A DNA stretch of 64,000 bases. Origin: VAXT01 sp963728535. Lineage in GTDB: Bacteria; Actinomycetota; Thermoleophilia; Gaiellales; Gaiellaceae. The stretch is from positions 34,154 to 98,153 of the forward strand of contig CAVSKK010000002.1 of the NCBI GenBank assembly GCA_963728535.1. The letters are read 5' to 3'. The translations under genes were made by a program, and so were the position numbers. The notes beneath the pieces were generated by a model. That model had not been told where the DNA came from. It made no database searches and was given only the letters and a program-made list of their open reading frames with translations. Each line of letters starts with the position of its first letter. Positions within the stretch are counted from its first letter, which is position 1. Positions 8,208 to 14,933 of this stretch are shown here, in pieces.

Positions 8208-9112
8208 CGCCGCTTGCGGACCTGGGTCACCCAGTACTCGTCCGGGGGCGGCGGCGGCCCGAACCTGGCGTTGACCGCATACAGACGGTTGCCGAAGTCG
8301 TCGACCGTCGTCGGCCCGGCGAAGTCGTCAGAGGTGATCGTCCGCCGGACGGTCCCGGACCGGAGGTCGGATCGCAACCTGATCACGACGATCCCGTCGC
8401 CCGGGCTGCGCACCACGGCATAGAGCGTCCGCCCGTCGAGCAGGAGCCCGTCGCCGGTCACGGTTGCGCCGTCGAGATCGATCTCGCGGGCCACACCGCG
8501 CCGGTTGACCTTGAACAGCTGGCCGGTGTTGGACTGGACGATGATCAGCCTCTTGCCGTTCGGCGTCGCGTCGATGCCGTTTACGTTGAATCCGGCCTGG
8601 TAAACGATGTCGCCGGTCAGCGGCACCTCCTGCGGTGTCCCGATCTGGCCGTTGTGGCCAATCGGCACCTTGTAGAGGAACTGGCGCATCGAGTCGGTGA
8701 ACCACGCCGCCCGCTTCGTCACCACGACGTCGTTCACGAACGTCGCCGACTCGTCGGTGAAGTTGAACTGCGCGATGTCGGCGCCGGTGCTCGCGTTGTA
8801 GACATAGCCGTCACCGGTCGGTCCCCCGGCGACCCAGAGCCGGTTGCGGTGGCTGACCTCGATGCCGATCGCCCGTCGTCCGCGGTTGGGGACGAGCTCC
8901 GCGCCCTGTCCGGTGCGCAGATCGCCGCGATAGACACGGCCGGTTGGGATCGAGCCGACGTAGAAGTTCGTGCCTCTCCCGATCGCGATCCCTTCCGGCT
9001 GCCAGCCGTTCGGGAGATCGATGTGATCGGGGAAGCCTCTTGAGCTCGTGGCGGCGAGCGGGAGAGCAAGGGCGAGACCCGCAAGCGCCACGAGCAAGTG
9101 AGTGCGTTTCAT
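8204..9112 (-). CDS. Exported SMP-30/gluconolactonase-like beta-propeller protein
   Basis: 302 aa with a signal peptide (MKRTHLLVALAGLALALPLA, likely cleavage near ATS). The mature part has propeller-like repeats, for example GWQPEGIAIGRGTNFYVG, GDGYVYNASTGADIAQF and VNGIDATPNGKRLIIV. The pattern matches SMP-30/NHL-type sugar-lactone hydrolase-like proteins, but catalytic metal ligands are not obvious. ATG 9112 is chosen because AAAGGAG sits 6 nt upstream; a GTG at 9115 is possible. It overlaps nadD tail-to-tail by 4 nt. Confidence 0.7.
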   Translation of the reverse strand: MKRTHLLVALAGLALALPLAATSSRGFPDHIDLPNGWQPEGIAIGRGTNFYVGSIPTGRVYRGDLRTGQGAELVPNRGRRAIGIEVSHRNRLWVAGGPTGDGYVYNASTGADIAQFNFTDESATFVNDVVVTKRAAWFTDSMRQFLYKVPIGHNGQIGTPQEVPLTGDIVYQAGFNVNGIDATPNGKRLIIVQSNTGQLFKVNRRGVAREIDLDGATVTGDGLLLDGRTLYAVVRSPGDGIVVIRLRSDLRSGTVRRTITSDDFAGPTTVDDFGNRLYAVNARFGPPPPPDEYWVTQVRKRR

Positions 9113-9198
9113 CACGAGCTCCTTTCTTGGAGTCCTTCTTGGCCTACCCCGGTTTACGGAAAACGAACGCCTCCGGTTCGCACGGCCTCTCCAGATCG

Positions 9199-9507
9199 TT
9201 AGTCGAGGTCGAGCGCGATGCGAAGGGCGGTGTGCAGGCGAAGCAACGCTTCAGGGTCGAGCTCGCCGCGGTGGGTGCTCAGCGCGCTTTTCGGGATCGT
9301 GAACAGGTTGTCGCAGTTCACGACGCATTCTCGCGCGAGACCGTGCTCTCGCCCGAGCGGAACCTCAGTGGGAAGATCGCGGATCGTGCCTGTCACCCCC
9401 GCGACCGTAATGTTCGCGAGGAACGGAATCGCCCGGTCGCGCGTGACGACAACAGCGGGCCGTCGTCCGCCTGGCAGCTCGACGTCGTAGATCGCGCCGC
9501 GGTTCAG
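9199..9507 (-). CDS. MazF/PemK-type mRNA interferase toxin
   Basis: 102 aa from CTG 9507. The beginning LNRGAIYDVELPGG aligns with the usual M-x-RG-x-I-Y start of MazF, followed by RPAVVVTRDRAIPF and VPLGREHGLARECVVNCDNL, which carry the conserved PAVV and N-cD-l positions. MazF toxins cut mRNA at short motifs. The CTG overlaps the antitoxin stop (CTGA). An ATG at 9573 would add 22 residues that do not look like MazF, so I prefer CTG. Confidence 0.8.
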   Translation of the reverse strand: MNRGAIYDVELPGGRRPAVVVTRDRAIPFLANITVAGVTGTIRDLPTEVPLGREHGLARECVVNCDNLFTIPKSALSTHRGELDPEALLRLHTALRIALDLD

Positions 9508-9764
9508 AGTGGCTTGCCGCCCTCGGTCCGGTCGAACTGCTCCAAACCGGCTAAGCCAACCTCGCCGATCCATTCCTCCTGCGGATGCTCGGCATAGCCT
9601 CTGCGGTAAGCCGCATCGATCGCGAGTTCACGCTCGTCGTGAAGGAGGCGCGCTAGGCCGGCCCGAAGCGCTTCGCTCCTGTTTGCGAAGCGGCCTTCCT
9701 CGATCAACTCGTCCAAGACGGCCAGGTCCGATTCTGTCATACGCACTGGTACTTGCGTCGTCAT
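9504..9764 (-). CDS. Ribbon-helix-helix antitoxin of the MazF pair
   Basis: 86 aa. The N-terminal VPVRMTESDLAVLDELI ... RFANRSEALRAGLARLL is a CopG/ParD-type ribbon-helix-helix DNA-binding domain; the acidic C-terminus probably wraps the toxin. It is the first gene of the pair and overlaps the toxin by 4 nt. A -10 element TATACT lies 6 nt before the ATG, with no Shine-Dalgarno sequence, so the message is probably leaderless. Confidence 0.82.
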   Translation of the reverse strand: MTTQVPVRMTESDLAVLDELIEEGRFANRSEALRAGLARLLHDERELAIDAAYRRGYAEHPQEEWIGEVGLAGLEQFDRTEGGKPL

Positions 9765-9768
9765 ACAG

Positions 9769-9783
9769 TGAGTATACCACTCA
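9769..9783 (-). promoter_or_regulatory. Promoter/operator of the toxin-antitoxin operon
   Basis: The inverted repeat TGAGT-ATACC-ACTCA overlaps the minus-strand -10 hexamer TATACT (9771-9776). This is the expected place for the antitoxin to bind and repress its own operon. Confidence 0.5.
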
Positions 9784-9797
9784 TCGATCGAAGGGTT

Positions 9798-10154
9798 TCA
9801 GCTCGCGGTTGCGTGCTCGATCGACGGCACGTCGTCCCAGAGCTCCTCGAGCCCGTAGTGCTTGCGGGTCTCGGGCGTGAAGACGTGGAGGACGACGTCG
9901 AGGTAGTCGGCGACGATCCAGTCGCCTTCGCGCTCGCCCTCGACCGCATGCGGGAGCAAGGGCTCCTCGTCCTGCTTGAGGACGTACCGCACCTCGTCGA
10001 CGATCGACTTCGTCTGCCGGGTGTTTCCGCCCGAGCAGATGACGAAGAAGTCGGTGTACGCGCACACCGGCCGCATGTCGAGGATCACGATCTCCTGCGC
10101 CAGCTTCGAATCGGCGAGGCCGGCGATCCGGCGTGCTTGTTCCAGTGAGTTCAG
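9798..10154 (-). CDS. rsfS: Ribosomal silencing factor RsfS
   Basis: 118 aa from CTG 10154. The core VILDMRPVCAYTDFFVICSG, NTRQTKSIVDEV and DWIVADYLDVVLHVF is typical RsfS/Iojap, which binds L14 and blocks subunit joining in starvation. The family's N-terminal helix (EQARRIAGLADSKLAQEI) is encoded upstream of the first GTG (10088), and the frame has no ATG/GTG/TTG before it, only CTG at 10154 or 10145. GAAAGG lies upstream. This is one of several apparent CTG starts in the window. Confidence 0.88.
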   Translation of the reverse strand: MNSLEQARRIAGLADSKLAQEIVILDMRPVCAYTDFFVICSGGNTRQTKSIVDEVRYVLKQDEEPLLPHAVEGEREGDWIVADYLDVVLHVFTPETRKHYGLEELWDDVPSIEHATAS

Positions 10155-10184
10155 AGGCTTGTGTGACCTTTCTGTGACACCCGG

Positions 10185-10190
10185 ATTGTA
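10185..10190 (-). promoter_or_regulatory. -10 element TACAAT for rsfS
   Basis: On the minus strand TACAAT lies about 30 nt upstream of the proposed rsfS start, with GAAAGG between. It is one of the best -10 matches in the window. Confidence 0.45.
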
Positions 10191-10241
10191 ACCCGAGGCG
10201 CGGGTGTGTCACAACGGCCACGGCCCAGCCGATGGGATCGG

Positions 10242-10247
10242 TACGTT
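10242..10247 (+). promoter_or_regulatory. -10-like TACGTT, leaderless promoter of the PD-(D/E)XK gene
   Basis: TACGTT is followed by 7 nt and the ATG at 10255; no ribosome-binding site is visible. Confidence 0.35.
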
Positions 10248-10254
10248 GTCTGGT

Positions 10255-10722
10255 ATGACAACGGATCAGAAAGGCGCCATCGCGGAGCTCGCGATTCAGC
10301 TATCCGCCACGAAGGCTGGGATCGACGTGTACAGGCCAGTCGCGGAAGGCGGACGCTACGACCTGATTTTCGATCTGGGGGAGAGGCTTTCGCGCGTCCA
10401 GTGCAAGTGGGCGAGTCGCTACGACGAGGTGATCATTGTTCGCTGCTATTCGGCGCGACGGACGCGCGATGGACTTCGACGTCGGCTGTACACCGCAGAC
10501 CAGGTCGATGCGTTCGCTGCGTACTGCGCTGAGCTCGACCGATGCTTCTGGCTCCCTTACGACAGGTTCCCCAATCAGAGCCAGGTTTTCCTCCGTCTAG
10601 CCGAGTCGCGGAACAATCAACGGCGGAAGATCAACTGGGCTGACGACTTCGACTTCGCGGCTACAATTGGCCGGCAAGGGGCCGTAGCTCAGTTGGAAGA
10701 GCGACGCGCTGGCAGCGCGTAG
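10255..10722 (+). CDS. PD-(D/E)XK endonuclease-like protein running into tRNA-Ala
   Basis: 155 aa. The nuclease core reads KGAIAELAIQLSATKAG, RYDLIFDLGERLSRVQCKWA (catalytic E, D and Q-x-K) and then AELDRCFWLPYD. It ends in RNNQRRKINWADDFDF, matching the PD-(D/E)XK_11 type proteins annotated in many genomes. The last 14 residues (GAVAQLEERRAGSA) are the translation of the first 45 nt of the tRNA-Ala gene, and the stop TAG lies in the tRNA anticodon-arm/variable-loop region. The same arrangement recurs in the family, which suggests linkage to tRNA genes. The physiological substrate is unknown. Confidence 0.75.
   Translation: MTTDQKGAIAELAIQLSATKAGIDVYRPVAEGGRYDLIFDLGERLSRVQCKWASRYDEVIIVRCYSARRTRDGLRRRLYTADQVDAFAAYCAELDRCFWLPYDRFPNQSQVFLRLAESRNNQRRKINWADDFDFAATIGRQGAVAQLEERRAGSA
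10662..10667 (+). promoter_or_regulatory. -10 element TACAAT of tRNA-Ala
   Basis: TACAAT ends 11 nt before the first base of the tRNA, the normal distance for a tRNA promoter. It lies inside the coding region of the nuclease-like gene. Confidence 0.6.
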
Positions 10723-10750
10723 GGCAGGGGTTCGAGTCCCCTCGGCTCCA
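10678..10750 (+). tRNA. tRNA-Ala (anticodon GGC)
   Basis: 73 nt. The acceptor stem GGGGCCG/CGGCTCC contains the G3:U70 wobble pair that marks alanine tRNA. D-arm AGCTC AGTTGGA GAGC; anticodon stem ACGCG/CGCGT around loop CTGGCAG, anticodon GGC; T-arm GGGG TTCGAGT CCCC. Discriminator A at 10750; CCA is not encoded. The first 45 nt are also coding sequence for the gene upstream. Confidence 0.95.
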
Positions 10751-10763
10751 TCTCTGAAGCCGC

Positions 10764-11732
10764 TCACACGGTGATGACGATTTTCCCCCGGGCGTGCCCT
10801 TCACCGAGATAGCTGAGCGCCTCAGCCGCTTTGCTCAGCGGGTACGCCCGGTCGATCACCGACCGCACCTTCCCGGCCTCGATCAGCTCCTTCATGACAA
10901 CGAGGTCAGCCGTGTTGATCTTCGCGACGAAGAACTTCACCGTCTGGCTCCGGCCGCGTGACTTCAACATCGTTCCGCCGAGGTGGGGGAGAGGCCCGAG
11001 CCCGCGATAGGTCATCGGCCCACCAACCAGAACGACGGTCGCCTCGGGAGTCAAGACCCGTCGGAACGCAAGGAACGAGCGGCTTCCCGCGATGTCGAGC
11101 ATCAGGTCGTGACGCTCCTCGAGCTTCGTGAAGTCCTCCTGCGTGTAGTCGACGACGCGGTCTGCGCCGAGCGCTCGGGCTTGCTCCACGTTCCTCGTGC
11201 TGCAGACGGCGGTCACGTCCGCGCCGAACGCCTTTGCGATCTGCACCGCGTAGGTGCCGACGCCTCCGGACGCGCCGTTGATCAGAACCTTCTGCCCGGG
11301 CTGGACCCCGCCCTTGTCGCGCAGCGCCTGGAGCGCGGTGAGCCCCGCCACCGGAACGGCTGCCGCTTCCTCGAACGAGACGTTGGCCGGCTTGGGCGCA
11401 AGCTTCTCCTCGGACGCGCATGCGTATTCGGCCCAGGCGCCGGCTCCGGTGCCGAACACCTCGTCGCCCGGTTGAAACGACTTGACGTCCTTGCCGACGG
11501 CTTCGACCAGCCCAGCCAGGTCGCCCCCCACGTTCGTGTTGTTGGGGACCCGCAGCCCTGCCCCCATTCGTGCGAAGTAGGGCCCTGTCACGCCGTACCA
11601 CTCGACGGGATTGACCGAAGCCGCCTGAACCCGGACGAGCACGTGGTCGTCTTCCAGGGTCGGCTTCTCGACGTCCCGGAGCTCGAGCGCGTCCGGTGGC
11701 CGGCCGTAGCGCACGTGAGCGATTGCTTTCAT
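10764..11732 (-). CDS. NADP-dependent zinc-free alcohol dehydrogenase/quinone oxidoreductase (MDR family)
   Basis: 322 aa. GroES-like N-terminal half (VLVRVQAASVNPVEW) and a Rossmann half with INGASGGVGTYAVQIAK, the glycine motif of MDR quinone oxidoreductases. The structural and catalytic zinc cysteines of alcohol dehydrogenases are absent. It probably reduces quinones or enones with NADPH. It is divergent from the TetR gene across a 102-bp region carrying three direct repeats, so it is probably under that regulator. Confidence 0.88.
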   Translation of the reverse strand: MKAIAHVRYGRPPDALELRDVEKPTLEDDHVLVRVQAASVNPVEWYGVTGPYFARMGAGLRVPNNTNVGGDLAGLVEAVGKDVKSFQPGDEVFGTGAGAWAEYACASEEKLAPKPANVSFEEAAAVPVAGLTALQALRDKGGVQPGQKVLINGASGGVGTYAVQIAKAFGADVTAVCSTRNVEQARALGADRVVDYTQEDFTKLEERHDLMLDIAGSRSFLAFRRVLTPEATVVLVGGPMTYRGLGPLPHLGGTMLKSRGRSQTVKFFVAKINTADLVVMKELIEAGKVRSVIDRAYPLSKAAEALSYLGEGHARGKIVITV

Positions 11733-11770
11733 CTGTGAGTGACCTCCGGCTTCGAGTGGCGTTGAATACC

Positions 11771-11814
11771 TACGGTGTAAGCATACGGTGTAAGGCTATA
11801 ACGTACAATGTAAG
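11771..11814. promoter_or_regulatory. Triple direct repeat, probable TetR operator
   Basis: TACGGTGTAAG occurs at 11771-11781 and 11784-11794, and the variant TACAATGTAAG at 11804-11814 (spacing 13 and 20 nt). The third copy contains the plus-strand -10 TACAAT of the tetR gene. TTGACA on the minus strand (11816-11821) may be the -35 of the oxidoreductase gene. The layout suits a repressor controlling both divergent units. Confidence 0.55.
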
Positions 11815-11834
11815 TTGTCAACGCGTGAACGCTG

Positions 11835-12500
11835 ATGCCTAGAGAAACCGCGACCACCGAGCCCCGGCTCCCGTTGAGCCGAGAGCGCGTCCTGGGCGCG
11901 GCGATCGCCCTGGCCGACGAGGGTGGGATCGAAGCGCTCAGCATGCGTAAGCTCGCCAGGGAGCTCGGGGTGGAGGCGATGTCGCTCTACAACCACGTCG
12001 CCAACAAGGACGAGATCATCGACGGCATCATCGACCTCGTCGCGAGCGAGGCCGACCTGCCCGCCGACGCTCCCGACTGGAAGACCGCAGTCCGTCAGAG
12101 CGCGATCTCGACTCGCGACGCCTTCTTGCGCCACCCGTGGGCCAGTGGCCTCTGGATGTCGCGCCACGGCGGTCCAGCGCGGCTGCGACGTGGAGACTGG
12201 ATGCTGAGAACGCTTCGGGAAGCGGGCCTCTCGAAGGACCTCACGTATCACGCGTACCACATCGTGGAGAGCCACATCCTCGGCTTCACGGCCCAACAGT
12301 TGAGCTTCCCCTCCAGAAACGAGGAGGAGTTCGCGGGCATGGCGGAGTCGTTCCTTCAACAGCTCCCCGCCGACGAGTACCCCGATTTCGTCGAGCACGT
12401 CAGGCAGCATCTGGAGCCAAGCCACGGCGAAGAGGGCGGTTTCGAGTTCGGCCTCGATCTCATCCTCGACGGACTCGAGAGGCTCCGGGACAAGGTCTAG
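11835..12500 (+). CDS. TetR-family transcriptional regulator
   Basis: 221 aa. The N-terminal helix-turn-helix runs RVLGAAIALADEGGIEALS-MRKLARELGVEAMSLYNHV. The all-helical C-terminal ligand-binding half resembles the tetracycline-repressor-like C domain. It probably represses the MFS exporter 15 nt downstream, the divergent oxidoreductase and itself through the TAC(G/A)(G/A)TGTAAG repeats. The inducer is unknown. Confidence 0.88.
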   Translation: MPRETATTEPRLPLSRERVLGAAIALADEGGIEALSMRKLARELGVEAMSLYNHVANKDEIIDGIIDLVASEADLPADAPDWKTAVRQSAISTRDAFLRHPWASGLWMSRHGGPARLRRGDWMLRTLREAGLSKDLTYHAYHIVESHILGFTAQQLSFPSRNEEEFAGMAESFLQQLPADEYPDFVEHVRQHLEPSHGEEGGFEFGLDLILDGLERLRDKV

Positions 12501-12515
12501 AGTCGTCGGCTGTCG

Positions 12516-13739
12516 GTGCGGCTCTTCTCTGATCTCCGCAACGGCCCGCTGGGCCAGCGCGAGTTCCGGTTCCTCTGGCTGGGCCGTACGTCGTCGTTCA
12601 TTGGCAGCGCGTTCGCAACCGTCGCGCTCGCGTTCGCCGTCCTGGAGCTCACCGGCTCGAAGGCGGACTTAGGCTTCGTCCTGGCCGCGCGGGCGGTGCC
12701 GCAGGTGATCTTCCTGCTGGTCGGCGGAATCTGGGCCGACCGGCTGCCACGGCACCTCGTGATGGTCACGTCGAACGTGATCAGCGGCACCAGCCAGGGC
12801 TTGATCGCGTTGCTCCTGCTCCTGGGCCATGCGCAGATCTGGCAGCTGATGGTCCTCGCAGCGGTCAACGGCATGAGCTCGGCGTTCTTCTTCCCCGCCT
12901 CCTCCGGCATCATTCCCCAGACCGTCCCGAGGCCGATGCTTCAGAGCGCGAACGCGATCCTTCGCCTCGGCCAGAACAGCAGCTGGATCGTCGGCGCCGC
13001 GCTCGGCGGGCTCGTCGTGGCCGCGACGAGCCCAGGTATCGGGATCGCCGTCGATGCGGGCACGTTCTTCCTCGGGGCGTTCTTCACGTCCCGCATCCGG
13101 CTTCCGAGCGAGCTGCGCATGGAGACGTCGAACTTCTTCGCCGAGCTGGCCGAAGGCTGGCGGGAGTTCAGCTCGCGCACGTGGCTGTGGGTGATCGTTC
13201 TCCAGTTCGGCTTCGTGAACGCGATCGAGCAGGGCACCGAAGGAGTTCTCGGCCCGGCGATCGCGAAGGATCATTTCGGCGGCGCGGCCGGTTGGGGGTT
13301 CATCCTGACCGCCCAATCCCTCGGGCTCTTCGCCGGTGGGCTCATCCTGCTTCGATTCCGCCCGCGGCGGCTCTTGCTCACGGGCACGCTGGGCTTCCTG
13401 CTCACGATCCCGTTTCTGCTGGCCCTGGCCGGGCCGCTTCCGCTCCCGGCCGTCATCGCCCTGGCCGCGATGGCCGGGCTTGGGATCGAGATCTTCGGGA
13501 TCATGTGGGACACCACGATGCAACAGGAGATCCCGCAGGAGAAGCTCTCGCGGGTCTACTCCTATGACGCGCTCGGCTCGTTCGTCCTTATCCCCTTCGG
13601 GTACGCCGTAGCCGGGCCGGTCTCGGAGGCAGTCGGGACGAGAGCGACGATCCTCGGCGCAGCGGCGATCAGTCTGACGGCAACGCTCCTCGTCCTGCTC
13701 GTCCGCGAGGTGCGGACGATCGAGCGCAAGGCTTCGTAG
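12516..13739 (+). CDS. Major facilitator superfamily exporter (EntS-like)
   Basis: 407 aa, about 12 membrane segments, GTG start. N-terminal REFRFLWLGRTSSFIGSAF and GGIWADRLPRHLVMV carry the MFS loop-2/3 motif (D-R-x-x-R). The overall pattern resembles enterobactin/drug exporters of the MFS_3 type. It is co-transcribed with tetR, so it most likely pumps the compound the regulator senses. Confidence 0.88.
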   Translation: MRLFSDLRNGPLGQREFRFLWLGRTSSFIGSAFATVALAFAVLELTGSKADLGFVLAARAVPQVIFLLVGGIWADRLPRHLVMVTSNVISGTSQGLIALLLLLGHAQIWQLMVLAAVNGMSSAFFFPASSGIIPQTVPRPMLQSANAILRLGQNSSWIVGAALGGLVVAATSPGIGIAVDAGTFFLGAFFTSRIRLPSELRMETSNFFAELAEGWREFSSRTWLWVIVLQFGFVNAIEQGTEGVLGPAIAKDHFGGAAGWGFILTAQSLGLFAGGLILLRFRPRRLLLTGTLGFLLTIPFLLALAGPLPLPAVIALAAMAGLGIEIFGIMWDTTMQQEIPQEKLSRVYSYDALGSFVLIPFGYAVAGPVSEAVGTRATILGAAAISLTATLLVLLVREVRTIERKAS

Positions 13740-13747
13740 GCTCCTCG

Positions 13748-14029
13748 TCAGCGGTAGCTGAGAACAACGGCAGCCACGAGGAGCGCGAGACCAGCCGCCC
13801 GAACGAGTGTCCCGGATCTCGAGCTCGGAGCAGGCTCGACCTCTTCGGCGAGGCCCCGCCGCTGGATCTCGAGGACCAGGAGCTCGTCGTCGAGCTGCTC
13901 GGCGATCCGCGCAAGGATCGTGAGCTCCTCCGGACTGGTCGTGGCCACTGCGTTCCAGGCGAAGACGCGCGCCTCGTCGCGCTCCTCCCGGGCGAGTGCC
14001 TGTTCGGCCTTGCGGAGATTCCAGTTCAC
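13748..14029 (-). CDS. Small C-tail-anchored protein, unknown
   Basis: 93 aa, GTG start. A soluble helical region (NLRKAEQALAREERDEARVF, TILARIAEQLDDELLVLEIQ) is followed by a single C-terminal membrane segment (AAGLALLVAAVVLSY). The helical part looks like a short TPR/coiled-coil. I do not recognise the family. Confidence 0.55.
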   Translation of the reverse strand: MNWNLRKAEQALAREERDEARVFAWNAVATTSPEELTILARIAEQLDDELLVLEIQRRGLAEEVEPAPSSRSGTLVRAAGLALLVAAVVLSYR

Positions 14030-14061
14030 GGACCGCCTATCGGCGGCGGGGCGTGGACTCG

Positions 14062-14835
14062 CTAGCCCTCGGTCGTGAGGTCTTCGAGCAGACGCTCGAG
14101 CTCGGCCGGCTGGTCCCGGTGCGCCTCCCAGCGCCGGAAGAGCTCCGCCGCCCCGCGTCCCATGCCGTCCGGAAGCCCGAGCGAGGCAGCGGTGTCCGCG
14201 ACCTCCTCCATCTCCGGCGCCCAGCGCCAGGCTTTCCCCGAACCGCGGATGATTCCCCTGCTCTCGACACCTTCGCCCGCGAGCGCGTCCTCGACGTTGT
14301 ATGCGCGTGCGATTGCGTATGCCTGCGCGGCAAGCGCGACGCCCATCTTGTTCCAGCCGCCGAAGGCCATCTTCAGAGCCGAGGCCGCGCCGATTCCTCC
14401 CTCGAGCGTGATCGCGGCGACGTCCCCTTCCGGAAAGAGCGCGGCCACCTCGGCCACGTCAGCCGCGTCGCCTGAGAGATAGAGGTTGACACCCGTGCGG
14501 GAGATGACCGAGCCGTCGACGCAGCGGAGGAAGCTCGCGATCCGCGTGACTCGCGCGGGCGTGATCGCATTGGCCTCGACGTAGATCCCTTCGAATCCCT
14601 CCGCCGCGACTTCGCCTGCGGTCTCCTCGGCGATCGCTGGCGGGCAGACGCTGATCACGATCTCGCTCGCTGCCACGAGCTCGCGCACCGTGCCGACGTC
14701 GCGGAGCTCCGCGCTCTCGGCGCGCTCCGCCGTGGCGTCGCTGCGGCCCTCGCTCGCCCACAGCACCTCGCCGTGCACCGCGGCGCCGACGAGGGCGCCC
14801 ATCTCGCCTGGAAAGAGAAGTCCAACCTGGCTCAC
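14062..14835 (-). CDS. NAD(P)-binding 3-hydroxyisobutyrate/6-phosphogluconate dehydrogenase-like protein (DUF1932)
   Basis: 257 aa. The Rossmann N-terminus is slightly degenerate (VGLLFPGEMGALVGAAV). ASEIVISVCPPAIAEETAGEV and YVEANAITPARVTRIA follow the beta-hydroxyacid dehydrogenase pattern. The C-terminal DUF1932-like helix SALKMAFGGWNKMGVAL carries the conserved lysine. The substrate is unknown. No operon partner is obvious. Confidence 0.75.
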   Translation of the reverse strand: MSQVGLLFPGEMGALVGAAVHGEVLWASEGRSDATAERAESAELRDVGTVRELVAASEIVISVCPPAIAEETAGEVAAEGFEGIYVEANAITPARVTRIASFLRCVDGSVISRTGVNLYLSGDAADVAEVAALFPEGDVAAITLEGGIGAASALKMAFGGWNKMGVALAAQAYAIARAYNVEDALAGEGVESRGIIRGSGKAWRWAPEMEEVADTAASLGLPDGMGRGAAELFRRWEAHRDQPAELERLLEDLTTEG

Positions 14836-14933
14836 AAGCTGATCTTCCCACTGAAGCCCCTCACGCGAGGGATAGGCAGACGAGCCTCCCTGACGATGGT
14901 CTAGGCGAGTCGGCGGCCCGGCTCACTCCGCAC

